A stretch of DNA of 64,000 bases from Eumeta japonica. Lineage: Eukaryota > Arthropoda > Insecta > Lepidoptera > Psychidae. Location of the stretch: positions 1 through 64,000 of the forward strand of contig BGZK01001464.1 of NCBI GenBank assembly GCA_005406025.1, in the 5' to 3' direction. The position numbers and the translations under genes were made by a program. Below the pieces are notes generated by a model. That model did not search any database. It was given only the letters and a program-made list of their open reading frames with translations, and was not told the DNA's origin. Shown here piece by piece: positions 22,600-34,200 of this stretch. The stretch's first letter is position 1. Every line of letters begins with the position of its first letter.

Positions 22600-25500
22600 A
22601 TCTGAATGAAGTAATACGTTTGCGAAATTCAAAGTATTCCAGTTTTTCGCGTTTTAATTCGGAATACGCGCCTGAAATGTACCTAATTAGTGTAAAAAGA
22701 TGCAAATTATATGACAATCTTCATAAACAAAAATTCAGCTTCCGTATGTCTGTCATCGCAAAACTCGAAAAGTAATCGGTAGATTGCCTTGGAATTTTTA
22801 CACAAAGTGGCGTTGGAATATGTTTGTCATTTTATTGTATAGTGGTGAACGTAACCATATCGATTACTAAAAATTTTTCGACACAGAGAGCTACACTACC
22901 ACCGAGTAATGCAGGCAGTAATTTATTTCGACAGTACCATTTGCTCCGGTCTCATACAAATCGGAATTATGACCAGTGGCGGTATCGAAATTGGAAGCAG
23001 AATCGAGAGCCGGCATCGTGACTGACAACAAAATGACGATTAGCAGTACCGGGACTGAAATTTAAAACGGAGACGAGATTGACAGCAATGTCGAATAATA
23101 GAAAAGACGAAACAATACAATCTACGTCCACGCGGGCGAAGTCGAGTGCGGAAAGCTAGTTTGATATAAAATAAATAAAAATAAAAATACGCACCAGTTT
23201 CCACCGGTAGCAAGTGGCCACGTATATTATGATATATATTACTATACACCTATATGTAAAATATTAATGCATTGCTTCATTGAATAGACTTTGAGCAATC
23301 CAGTTGAAAAATTTAAATGTCATGTTTAAACAGTTTAAACGTGTACGGTCTATTTGCAATCTAAATGTATAAAATCATTTTCGTCGTATCAAGCAGGCGT
23401 CTATTTTTAAAATGTCACATCGCACGCGATCGTTCCGTGTTCTCCTACGGCATGCGCATACCTATGAACGTTTGGCTTCGTTCGTCTGTTCGCCCGTGAG
23501 TGTGCGTACGCATGAATGGGTCCCGGGAGTGGGAGTGGGCGCGCGGAGGTCGCCCCATAATGGGAACGCATTACGACTTTATAATCTCATGCACACGTGA
23601 CGCTAATGATTTATTCGAAGTTCGCTCTCGTCCTTAGCGACGCATAAAAGAGGAGTGCATCGTTAATGTGTCGCCGCTCGCTAGCGCCATCTAGTCGTGC
23701 AGAGCGAGGTCGATACCTTTTACCGAGACGCGATTGTAGAGTGAAATATACGAAATAATTTAAGACGTAAAACGACTGACAAACAGTTGCGAATTTCTGT
23801 TTACAAAGTTCGTCCGTTCTAAACGAATGTGAGGACCGTCTTTACCGCGCATTGTTAAATTTTTAACAGCCCGTGAATTGTTATCATTCCCTAACTGACC
23901 AATTGTTCATACAAAAACATAAGTGACGGTCGATTAATGTTATTGACATACCGGCCCGTAGTTTTTAAATAGAAAATTAACTTTGTTTGTTTTGATACGA
24001 GATCATTACAGTAAAATTAATGAAATTCTTCAACATTTATTTCCATGTATCTGGCAAGCGTTAATAAATAAACTAGCGGTATTCCTTTAAATATATTTGT
24101 TTAACTCCTACAACATCTATCTCCTGAACACCTGATTGAACTCTTCGCGATAACTTATTTCCTTATAAATACGAGACAGTTACCATGATTTAACAGTCAA
24201 ACGAAAACATACGTGCAAATGTGATCGCTTATCGATTCACATTCGATATACATTAATTACGAACAATTTTGATAAAGAAAAATATTGCAATTCATACGTC
24301 CACTAGTCGCAGTACATTTGCCGAATCGGTGGACAAACATCCATCTCTCATGCGCAGAACGTAAACACGAAAAAAAAAAGAATTGCTACAAAAACAGCGT
24401 AGCGACGGGCGATCTAAATTGCTAATGGATCCTCATCTCATGCTGATCACGCGCGATGAGCGCCGCAGGGCCATCGTTAAGGCGAACTCGACGTAGGAAC
24501 GGCACACGGGCAGAGAGCACTCGAACGCAGTCCGCGGAGAGAACGGTCAGAGGTGCGATGCAAGAGAGGGACAAGCCTCGTCTCTTAAGGCTTTCTAGGG
24601 CTTTCTGGAGGAAGACCTGCGTCGAAGGAGAGTGCCGAGACGGCGTTCAAAGGTTTTTCCGTTGAAATTTGGACTCTTTATCGTTTATAAAAATACTTTT
24701 TGCCATAAATTTCGACATAATTATTTCACTAAAAAAAATATTAGGGAATATAGTGATTTTGTTTTTTTTCCTTAAAGGTGGATGCAGAATTTTTTTAATG
24801 CGTTTTAATACGCAATAAACAAAAGGTAAGAAACTATAGTTACTAAAAACTAATAGACGATCATTGAGAACAGCTGACAGAAGAAAACTTAAATCTATGC
24901 GATAACAGTTTTTTTTTTAGAATTTTCAACTTTTTTTATTATCAAAAATTAAATCACTATATGTAAATTTAAATCATCAACATTACTGTGGTTATATCAT
25001 CTATCAGTGCTCCAAAAAAAAATTATATAGATTTTTATAATTATGGCTTATTTATCATTCAAAACACAATCAGCTCCACAAGCCCAGTAAATTCGGATGT
25101 ACAATATTAAGGTTCAAATTGCAAATGTAAGCTTTTTAATTTAATAAAAATATACTGCATTAGCATGTTGGTGAGGCGGTAACGTGAACTCGTATGATAT
25201 TACCCATCTGAAAATCGCCTAAAGCGCCTATACAAGTTATCACTTCGAAAATATGTTCAATGTGTTCATTTCGAAAGATAATTATATTTTTTTTACAAAA
25301 TATTAATCTTTGTTCTATATCCCTACTCTCCTGCTGTACGTTCATTTCCCAACGTTAGCTTAGACGCGGTTACTAAAGAATGTATAATGCTTAATTATTT
25401 CAAGTTTAAAGCATTCAAAAGCGCCGTAATTCAGATTCATTAATTAATTAAGGATTCCATTATATTTCATTATTAAGCAATCTGTACTTACTACGTATCT

Positions 25501-25600
25501 TTATCTTTTCTAAAACAAGCATAACATTAGTCGTAAACAAGAATTGTCTCTAGTAGACCTACTACTTATAATCTGGATTTTAAGCGTTCTTAATAACATT
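22600..25600. other. Non-coding with two GC-rich islands
   Basis: 22970-23160 is a degenerate repeat with a retroelement-like tail (CCACGCGGGCGAAGTCGAGTG). 23410-23720 is CpG-rich. An ATG at 23412 opens MSHRTRSFRVLLRHAHTYER and reaches CGCCC|GTGAGT (donor, phase 0) at 23498/23499, an unproven first exon. 24440-24660 is another island with a 69-codon Arg-rich frame and no splice pair. The rest is AT-rich. Confidence 0.3.
23683..23699 (-). promoter_or_regulatory. CTCF-like motif
   Basis: The minus strand reads CACGACTAGATGGCGCT, close to the CTCF core CCACNAGRKGGCRS in all but one or two positions. A weaker relative, CACTCTAGATGGCGTTAG, is at about 51379-51396 (minus strand). By motif match only. 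Confidence 0.35.
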
Positions 25601-25639
25601 CAAACAAGATTTAATAAGCTTCATATATCTAATTGAACG

Positions 25640-25903
25640 ATGGCTAATGATAAATGTAACGTATCATCTAAAACGAACTACCAGCAGTTCGATAATTCGA
25701 TCAACAAAAAAATATTATTCAACCAACCCAAAAATATGAAAAAGTCTATAATACAAGAACGTGACAGCGAAATCGCGACGACGCGAGCGACCGTGTGTGG
25801 GAACCCCGCGCAAGCAAAAACCTTCGTTATACAGCAATTACATTGTTCGCTTTCATCGCAACTCTCTCACGGCGCGGCAGTGCAGTCAATCGAGCGAGGT
25901 TGA
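25640..25903 (+). CDS. Candidate small orphan ORF, 87 residues
   Basis: The ATG at 25640 (context AACGATGG) opens MANDKCNVSSKTNYQQFDNS and ends at TGA 25901-25903. The second half is GC-richer (TTRATVCGNPAQAKTF...). No signal peptide, membrane segment or known motif is seen, and no splice sites are required. Chance ORFs of this length occur elsewhere in the window, so this rests on start context and composition only. Confidence 0.2.
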   Translation: MANDKCNVSSKTNYQQFDNSINKKILFNQPKNMKKSIIQERDSEIATTRATVCGNPAQAKTFVIQQLHCSLSSQLSHGAAVQSIERG

Positions 25904-26158
25904 AGAGCGATTGAAATGGCACGTTCACATCGCCTATTGATTTCTATTTAGATCCATAGACATTACGTTATTTCTTCTCGTGTGGATCATAGACGCTTTT
26001 GATGAATCTTCTAAATTGAAAGGTAGAAAAAAACTTACGTGTCTGAACTGTTTTGGAATCTATCGATTTTAGGGTTGTATGTACAGAAATAAACAGAGAT
26101 GGAGAATATTGTTTTTTTTTTAATTTTATGATTCCTTTGCTAAGAATAAATAAAAATA

Positions 26159-26346
26159 AAACTACCTTATCGTGATCATCATCATCACCGTCACTCTCCC
26201 AACCTTCAGCCTGTCGCGATGACTGATAAGGGACAAGTCGCGATACACCGAAGGGTTCGTAATTATATGAGGGGAATGCAGTCTAGTCTGGGTTAGGAGT
26301 GACGGGAGTATAGAGCCAGCCGGTAAACGAAACTACTTTATCGTGA
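26159..26346 (+). mobile_element. Small insertion flanked by 18-bp direct repeats
   Basis: AAACTACCTTATCGTGAT (about 26160-26177) and AAACTACTTTATCGTGAT (about 26329-26346) bracket about 150 bp that start CATCATCATCACCGTCACTC and contain CCCAACCTTCAGCCTGTCGC. The opening resembles the ATCATCATC...CAGCC repeat common in Lepidoptera. The flanking repeats look like a retroposon-length target duplication. Confidence 0.5.
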
Positions 26347-26382
26347 TAAAAAGAAAATGGTGAAAGGTGTGTGGTATTCAAA

Positions 26383-26456
26383 AAATGAATACAATCCTAA
26401 AATCATCCATATCAGATCAAAATGAATACAATCCTAAAAGCATCCATGTATCTGTA
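26383..26456. repeat. Two-copy tandem duplication, 37-bp period
   Basis: AAATGAATACAATCCTAAAA occurs at 26383 and 26420, each followed by a CATCCAT-containing spacer. Confidence 0.8.
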
Positions 26457-26721
26457 CCAAATGATCAAAGTTTTATACCGATACGTTCAATACTGTAGTA
26501 TATAAAAAATTACGCATTAAAATATACTTATTTATAAGCTTTTGTTAACTTATATCGAGGATAAAACTAAAAGGTTAGGCTTGAATAAATTAATTTTGAA
26601 TCGATGTACGTCATACTGAATTAGAATGGATACCGAACTCCGATATATAATTAACTCACGTAACCGTTACTCACATTTGTAACAAAAATAACTTTTTTAG
26701 CCGAAAACTAATGTGGTAAAG

Positions 26722-27000
26722 CTGGGTATGCTGTGGTCAACTTGGCTGTAGCACGATAATGGGTCGGCTCCGACCGGTAAGATATAACACTCTCACAGAA
26801 TAGTTGTGAAGTAGCAGCTTCCAATGTTGGATTTCGTTCAGTGAATGAGAGTTCCGGGAGCCCACTCCCCTCCATTAGATATCCTATTATTACCCAAGAA
26901 GCCAGCAACACACTGATGACTCCTATGGCATTGTGAGTATCCATGAGCAGCAGTGACCATGTACTATTCGGTGATTCGAATGCTTGTTTGCCCGTCGAAA
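26722..27000 (+). repeat. Dispersed repeat, copy A
   Basis: It shares ordered blocks with 36591-36890: GTGAAGTAGCAGCTTCC, CCCACTCCCCTCC, ATTAGATATCCTATT, ACTGATGACTCCTATGG and TATCCATGAGCAGCAGTGAC. The closing block resembles a motif I associate with lepidopteran retroposon tails (ATGTCYATGGGCGGYGRTGA...). A 114-codon minus-strand frame across it is an antisense artefact. Confidence 0.65.
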
Positions 27001-27009
27001 CTACTATAT

Positions 27010-29080
27010 AAAAACCCAAACACGCCTTCATAGAATCATTTATTACACACAAGTATGTAAATTAACCTTATCATTTTTATTAGAAAAATGACACTGAATA
27101 TTTTTAATTATATAAACGCAGTAACACAACACAAACACCTCGTCGAACCTTTTTACACAGATAAAGTACAATCGACGACGCCAGTAAAAATCGTAATCTT
27201 ACAATCGTATCAAGCTAACGGTACAAAACGCAGCCACCTGTTAGGGCGGCGCTGGCGCACCGGAGCGCCGCTCGACCGGTTCGAGGCTATGGCGGCGGAG
27301 AGACGAATGTTACCGTAACATAACTCACTCCGTCCCCGAAATTGACGGTCGCGGTATTGTAGTTTTTATTGACCGCTTCCGTTTTATACGCCGTACTTAA
27401 TTAAGCGGTCATCGTAATAAATTAATAAAAATGTGTTTGACCCCGCCATAGAAAAATTTGTACGCAAGCTGAAGGTGAAGACAATAAAAGTGTTATGGTA
27501 GTTTTAGTGTACGATCGCTCGGTCGGTTGCTGTATATTTTTCCGTTGCTTCAATTATAATTTTTACTAATATTTGAATAAATTGATAAAAAAAATTATTT
27601 GCCGCAGTTCAAAAGGAGTAATTTAGCAAACTCGATATAAATAAAATACTTTCTTGTGCCGTTTTCTTGAGTTAATCATAAAAAAACAATTGTGTATAAA
27701 TATCTGTTATCTGTCTAATAACAATATTTTTAAATAGCACCGTACCCAATACACTCAGTATGATAGAATTTCAAAAGTAAACACGTCACGTACAGTGCTT
27801 CAAATAAGCTCAACAATTCACCGCTAGGAGGGCCATTTTAAAAGCGTACATTTCTCGCACCCGCGAAGTGCAACGTACTAAACGTTTCAGTGTCTATGAG
27901 CGCATTTATTGCTGTCTCCTAAAATAGTTGAACCGAACGCGCGAGAACGTTCGCGTGCAACGTTATGGTTTTACCGCGAAACGCATTTAACTCGAAGGTG
28001 TTGCCGCGCCGTGATTTACTTACTCGTGAAGTACTCGTCGTCGCATTCACATCATAGACTCACAAACGCGCGCGCGCGCGCACACAGATCCACCCGGCCC
28101 CCGCCCATACATACACATTTCTTGGGTTATTTGGTTCAGAAATGAAGCGTGCGAGATTTATTTCATAAAATATTAATGGGCGAATATGAGTTTTTGACTA
28201 TCACGTTCTTTGCGTTTATTATAATTTCGTAATTTCATACAACAACAAAATATTTGAAAATTCATACTCAAACTTAAAATAAAGATAATAGATAAAAAAA
28301 TCTATCTGCTGATTTTAAGAAAACGATTTTGTTCGTGTTATGTGTTACGATTTACGGTATTGATGATGTTTTGAATTGTAATGATGCTACTTTATAAAAC
28401 TATTAGTTGCATTCTGTCCGGGTTTTATTAAAAATTGACACAGGACGAATTATAATGGATCACTATGATTTTTATGCGCTATTACGACTCATGCATAACT
28501 TCACATATTACATCACTCGAATAGAAACCAAGACGCCGCATGTATATAAGTGTCTGATCAAACGTCAGAAGTCGAGTGACAGTCTGACAACATATCAAGC
28601 CGGAACACACCCAAACACTTCGATCAGGCTAAACAAATATGTCGATTCGTCGCCCTGACGAGGTGCGGCCGATGCTTCGGCGCTCTCGGCGCTGTCGAGC
28701 TTCGGATGGTTGAACAACTGACCAAATAAACAACTACAGTTGTGTCAATAACACCACTGCGTAAATAAAATTCCAAGGAGTGAATGAAGCTTAAATCGAC
28801 TAGGAACGGAATCCCGAGTCGAATCGGCCGACGTGTTAGACGGAAATTTGAAATATCTTTTATGGAGTCGGAATTTGGATTTTTACGATGGAAAAATCTA
28901 AAAGATTAAAAATGTTAGGCTCTCTGGTCAACTTGTTCACGAGAGACCTCTTACATTGTACGAGAAGACTTGTAACTTTTGACGTGTAAATGATATTTCA
29001 TTTTCAACTATAAATACCATATTAACATTTTACTATAAACGAGATATCGCGAATTACAATTGTTATTAGAAACATAATGT
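27010..29080. other. Non-coding with GC-rich patches and a (CG)n run
   Basis: 27230-27360 and 27930-28110 are CpG-rich. (CG)n/(CA)n simple sequence is at 28066-28086. Frames at 27088-27318 and 28407-28658 (76 and 83 codons) have no splice or homology support. The remainder is AT-rich. Confidence 0.35.
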
Positions 29081-29084
29081 TATT

Positions 29085-29340
29085 AGAGTTCCATATTCAA
29101 AATGCGCCAACAGGACCCTATCACAAAGCTCCGCTGTCTGTCCGTCCGTCTGTCACAGGGCTGTATCTTTTTAACTATAATAGGTAACAGAGACTTGAAG
29201 TTATGACAGAATTGCTATGGGCGCTAGAAGGCTAAACGATGAAAATAAAATCGAAGTTAAAATTAAAGGGGTCACCATACAAGGAACGTGTTTTTTGCGG
29301 CGATCTTTAGCTCAATTTTAATAATGGCAATTAGGCAGTA
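29085..29340 (+). repeat. GGGTTCC-type dispersed repeat, plus orientation
   Basis: AGTTCCATATTCAAAATGCG is followed by AGGACCCTATCACAAAGCTC, CTGTCTGTCCGTCCGTCTGT, CACAGGGCTGTATC and GGGGTCACCATACAAGGAAC. This is a better preserved member of the family seen at 13.4, 38.9, 44.5 and 58.9 kb. Confidence 0.7.
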
Positions 29341-29344
29341 CATA

Positions 29345-31080
29345 GAAACATCTAACTGGTATAAAAATACCAGTCTCTGGTCACAAAATTAAATAACCAT
29401 GTATTGTTAGACCACCTCTCTTGTTATTTACTAAATTAATATTAGAAAATATGTAGTATTACATTTTATACGATGGCGCGGAACCCTTCGTGTCTTACAG
29501 ACTACACACGTGAAAAGCATAATTAAGTCGAATATGGCGGTGCCCTAGTTTTTTTAAATGGCGAAGCTATTAAATCTTATCTGATATTGATCCCGTTCAA
29601 TGATAATTGCCGTCGATAAGTTGAATACGGACTACGTGGGACGCGAAGTTCCAACGGGGACTTAATTTTCGAATTCGACATTTTTCTCACCTACAATTGC
29701 TCGCCACCGGTCGCGCACTGAATAAGTTTTTTCCCGGATTCTCGCCGAACACAAGAGCCGTAACGGCAGACGCGGCGAAAGTACTTTTCATTCATTCCGT
29801 TTCAGCGAAAGAGATTTTTCTGTAGCTAAAAATGCCGCTAACGACTCGACGAACAATACCGGAAGCGATTTCACGATGTTTTTTTTTACATATCGATATA
29901 GTCGTAGATCACACGTCATAGATCTTAAAATATTTATGACGACGCGCACTATTATTAACAGATGCGCTTAATCGCTTCAGAGAGTTCAGATGGCTAACTT
30001 AGCAAAGAACCCACGATTAGTTATGAGACGAATGGGTGGGTGGCGGGGAGAACGGTCGATGTGTACCAGCGAACGTTTGAAAGGATCCGGGCGTACGAAT
30101 AAGTGCTCTTATCGAAGAACAATAATCGTCGGAAAACGGACACACACGTTATCATTATCACGAGATAAATCTTGTGACACTTGGCATTGTATAACATTCT
30201 TGCGAAGAGCAGTTTAATAATGAATATCTCGAGACTTAACGTGGCCATGAACAGGCTACGTGTGAGCCGCAGGTTGGCTCTCCGCTAAGTTGGATGCTTA
30301 TAGGAATGGCGCTAATGAGAGGACGCGCTTCGTAACGACCAGTTTCGTGTTTGTGTCTCGACTGTTACTTGTGTAATTAGATGCAGTAAGAATTGTACGA
30401 ATAAACACCGCGAAATTATTTTAAGTGGATAAGTACTTTATAGATTCAGATTTCATGTCGTGGTCGGTTTCGAATAGCAGCTTTTAAAATACTATTGTTT
30501 TATAGTTATTTTAAAAGCCGGTGAATGATTATGTAGATAAATATATTTAACATGATTAGTGAATTTATCGCAATTATCCATGCAAGACAATTTTGTACAA
30601 ATTCTGAAGCAGCGCGAAGAAGGCACCGGGCCAAAACATTATTTTTTTAGTTACGGAATAGACTTTATGATATATATCTACATCGATTTTATTTATGAGG
30701 ATACATTATCCAGAGGTTATAATGTTTATTGGAATATGTTTATCTATTTTCGAAATAAAACATTTCCTTATTTAATTTCAGTATTTAACATAACAAATGT
30801 ACACCCCAGAGAGTACTTCCAATCTATATAATTTAATAATTCCAATCAGGCAGTTCCTATTTTAGATGTCATATAAATTGCTTTCTATTACATCTTTGCC
30901 TTTTCGGAAATTTAAATAAATTATTAAAAAAAAGTATATATATATTAATGAAATTCACACAGACAAACATTATTATAAAATTGGAATCCCACACACATAT
31001 TCCACTAGTGCTACTGAACCACTAAATCATCCCGATCGAATATCATAAGAAGTTATGTTATATAAGTTCTTTTCTATTAC
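29345..31080. other. No supported gene
   Basis: 29690-30340 is moderately GC-rich and has an acceptor-like CATTCCGTTTCAG at about 29792-29804. An 83-codon, strongly aromatic frame (from ATG 30580 to stop 30831, ending NVHPREYFQSI) lies in AT-rich DNA and contains an in-frame acceptor (CCTTATTTAATTTCAG). Neither is convincing as a gene. Confidence 0.3.
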
Positions 31081-31082
31081 AG

Positions 31083-31202
31083 AGGTTATTTACAGATCTA
31101 TTTCCGTCCGTCATCGTCGACGATGATCTAGTCGAGTGGGCGGTCGAGTCAGGCGCGTCCTCACCGACAACAGCACCGCCGTGTCGTAGGTTTCGCTTTT
31201 GA
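31083..31202 (+). CDS. Candidate terminal exon on plus strand (competes with minus-strand exon)
   Basis: A good acceptor (GTTCTTTTCTATTACAG, AG at 31081-31082) opens a frame RLFTDLFPSVIVDDDLVEWA that continues VESGASSPTTAPPCRRFRF and stops at TGA 31200-31202. A second acceptor 13 bp on (TTATTTACAG, AG at 31094-31095) enters the same frame in phase 1, the phase in which the exon at 22143-22338 ends. Codon use is GC-rich at third positions. No polyadenylation signal follows closely. It overlaps a minus-strand exon candidate of similar quality, and both cannot easily be real. No domain is recognised. Confidence 0.25.
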   Translation, partial: RLFTDLFPSVIVDDDLVEWAVESGASSPTTAPPCRRFRF

Positions 31203-31290
31203 CGTATGTAGGCCGGGTATGGGCGTACGACCTTAAGCGACCCAGTGGTAAAATCGGACAATCACGAGATCGACGACCTAAATCTACGCG
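31165..31290 (-). CDS. Candidate internal exon on minus strand, phase 0-0, 42 codons
   Basis: The minus strand has an acceptor TTAATTTTCTATAACAG (AG at 31292-31291) and a donor TTGTCG|GTGAGG (GT at 31164-31163). Between them 126 bp read without a stop: RVDLGRRSRDCPILPLGRLR, then SYAHTRPTYVKSETYDTAVLL and a final Ser. Entry phase 0 matches the exit phase of the 51799-51830 micro-exon, so it could belong to the large minus-strand gene, though the intron would be about 20 kb. The region is GC-rich, so open frames are cheap. It competes with the plus-strand candidate. Confidence 0.3.
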
Positions 31291-31299
31291 CTGTTATAG

Positions 31300-34200
31300 A
31301 AAATTAATAGCTTGCGAGTGAAACGCTTGCGACGAGGGTAATACCTATAAGCGATCGAAGCGATGAATATTTACCCTGGGCCTAGGGCTGACCTTATTCA
31401 CGTTAACGTCGAAATAAGGTTTTAGGGTTATAGCGGGACGACGACTGTGTAATGGTTTTATTGAGGTTGTGTCATTTTTAAACGCCAATAAGGTATTAAG
31501 AGGATTGAGTGATTTCGGAAAATTCGAGAAGTTATTAGTTTCAATTTGATTTTCAAGCATGCACTTTCCTTCAGATGCCAACATTTTAAAGTCTTACACA
31601 TTATTTATTACCTACCTCAATTTACTCAAACTTTACGTTACCTCGATCTATAAAATCAATCTCTTATAAATACTAGACTTTCCATTATGAAGCTCTTGAA
31701 CGGTTTCTAATTAATGGTCTCATTTCACGATACACATATTGCTTTTTGAAGAACAATTTCCTTTTTTTTTTCATTGTTGTTAGCTTGTAACTGTCAAATT
31801 AAGTATAATGAACTATAAAATACCGCACGTTCTTCGAAGTGCCTTTATCAACAGGATATCCTTTGCGCGTAATGGCCGAAAAAAATCACAAGTAAAAACT
31901 CAACGAGCGAGAGAACGATAATGAACGATTATTACACGGCAGTGAACAGTGATAAGAGAAGTGCGGACGCGAACGATAACGGACTTTAATATTACTGACG
32001 CTGGGTAGGAAGTAACTATAAATAACTGCCATCACTTATGACGTCAAAGAGTTAAAAGAATAAAAATTTTCTGTTCCCACACACTCATCAGAGAGTAACA
32101 ATAAAATTTAAATTTTAAATCACGTTTTTATTTAGCGCCTATGCGGTAGGATTAAACATGTCTATTGGAATTGAAAGCTTTTAGTAATTCTATACAAAAT
32201 ACGGCTAAAAATGAGCTCAACAAATTTAGCATTTTTTTTTTTCATTTACATGATAAATATTTGCGCCTTTCTCACATATATTTTAATATACATTTAGCTA
32301 CTGCAGTCTACTGATATTACAAGTTTGAGATCGTGACATTTGACATAATTTAGGTTAAAAATACCATAAAAACAAAATTTTAAACAAAAGTAAAATAATT
32401 AAGTAGGACCCACAAGTAAGAGACAAAATATGCTTTGTGTTTGTGAGTGACCGGTAACGTGTGATAAATACAAAAGATTTAAGAATACAATATATATGTG
32501 AATGTAGTCATTTTAAAAATTGTTTCCCATTAATTTTCCAATAAAAATAATCTTATTTCCATTTCAAATGTGTCACATTATTTAATATTAATACCCGTAT
32601 AATTTAAGACATTTTTTTTTAAATAGTTAATGTATACTTACATATTTATGCAACAATATCTCTCTCTCACACAAACACGCATAAAAATAATGTCATACTC
32701 GTCGTTTGCATTAGTATTTTTGTCGATAAAATCCATAAAGTTTAATACTTCGAATAACCTCTCACATTGTAGATACATTTAATTTAATCACTTCCGTCTC
32801 GTTCACAACGCGTTCTTCTCGGTAAAATTTTTCTACTCTTTTTTGATATGCGTAAATTTTTTTTTTTTTTACTGTCGCTCATTACGGCACAACCGTACCG
32901 CGGTGGGCGTTCCATTATAATCGGTTTTGTTTTTATTAACTCTCTGAGCTTAATTAAATTCATTTTATCGTTGTTGCGTATTACGCAAGTCGTTGTTCGC
33001 GATATCACGCGATACGTTGCGTTACGTTGTATCAATTTTATTGTTTGTTTTTTTTTTTCAATTTTCTTTTCTTTTTATTATAACGATCTCGTTTTGCATT
33101 CATTTAAAATGCGTCGACGAATAGAATTTTTTGCGGCCGGCTGTCAATATCTCTTACGAAATACATTTAAATAGATTTTTTGTCGACTAATTCGCTTTTC
33201 TAAATATTGTATTTAAGTTCGTTTTTCTATATTATAGTATATTATTATAAAATTATGCTTCCATTTATGTTACTACATGCCGATTTTGATTATTGTATTT
33301 CCATATCTTTTATTTTACCACATTATTTTTTCGAAAAATATGTAAGTCTGTTCCCGCAGTAAAGTAACTGGCGTCATACTTCTATTGACTCCAGTCTCGT
33401 GGTAACAATGTGAAAATATATTTAGGTCATAATGTAAATTATGTTATGAATTATATATTATTATTATTATGAAGCAATTAAAAACAAACGAAAATAGAAA
33501 AATATTCAAATAAAATAAATGCAAAGTGGACTCAGCTGTGGTCAGTATGCCTAAATCTCACGACTTTTTTACTCAGTAATTATCGTAGTAAAACTTCTTT
33601 AGGCACGATTTGAATGTAATTCAGATCATTTTTTGGACGGAAGTAACATTCAATAAAATGTATATAATCTGTTTGCGCAACTTCCGTGTTTATAATTTGA
33701 ATTTCGAATTTGTCGCCAAACCAGAAATACTCATAATTACAGTAGCCGGATTTCGAAATCGGCGACCTCATATGTTAAACCCTAATATATTTATTATTAA
33801 TAATTTTGTTAACAAATTTGTTACATAAAACGATTTTTTTTGTCATATTTATTAATCATTATTGAAATACAACTTGTTTATGCGCGACTTGAGAGTTACT
33901 GGATACTTTTAGTGCTAATGAAACATCTAAAACGTGGTAAAATTAAAACGAAATTCCAGACAGTTATGGCTACAGAAGAAAATGAAAAAAAAATCGGTCA
34001 ATTTATTGCTTCTTCCTCAATTTGTAATTTATAATCACATAAATATGCATATTATTAAGTTAATAGATCATTCGACTAAATCTTCGATGATCTAATCTAA
34101 CTTGCATTTGACCGGTATTTGTTCAATGTTTTTAACTCGCGCAAAGCGTTCGGGCGTCTTTACCATGAAAAATTGAAAATATTTTTGTTCAAATTCGTTT

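Noticed and set aside
26708..27052. A 114-codon minus-strand frame
   Set aside because: It runs antisense through a dispersed repeat also present at 36.6 kb, where the frame is not kept.
27270..27290. GGTTCGAGGC, similar to a tRNA B box
   Set aside because: No A box or cloverleaf can be drawn upstream.
32848..33174. A 108-codon frame with apparent signal/membrane segments
   Set aside because: The hydrophobic residues come from poly-T; there is no coding-like codon use or splice support.
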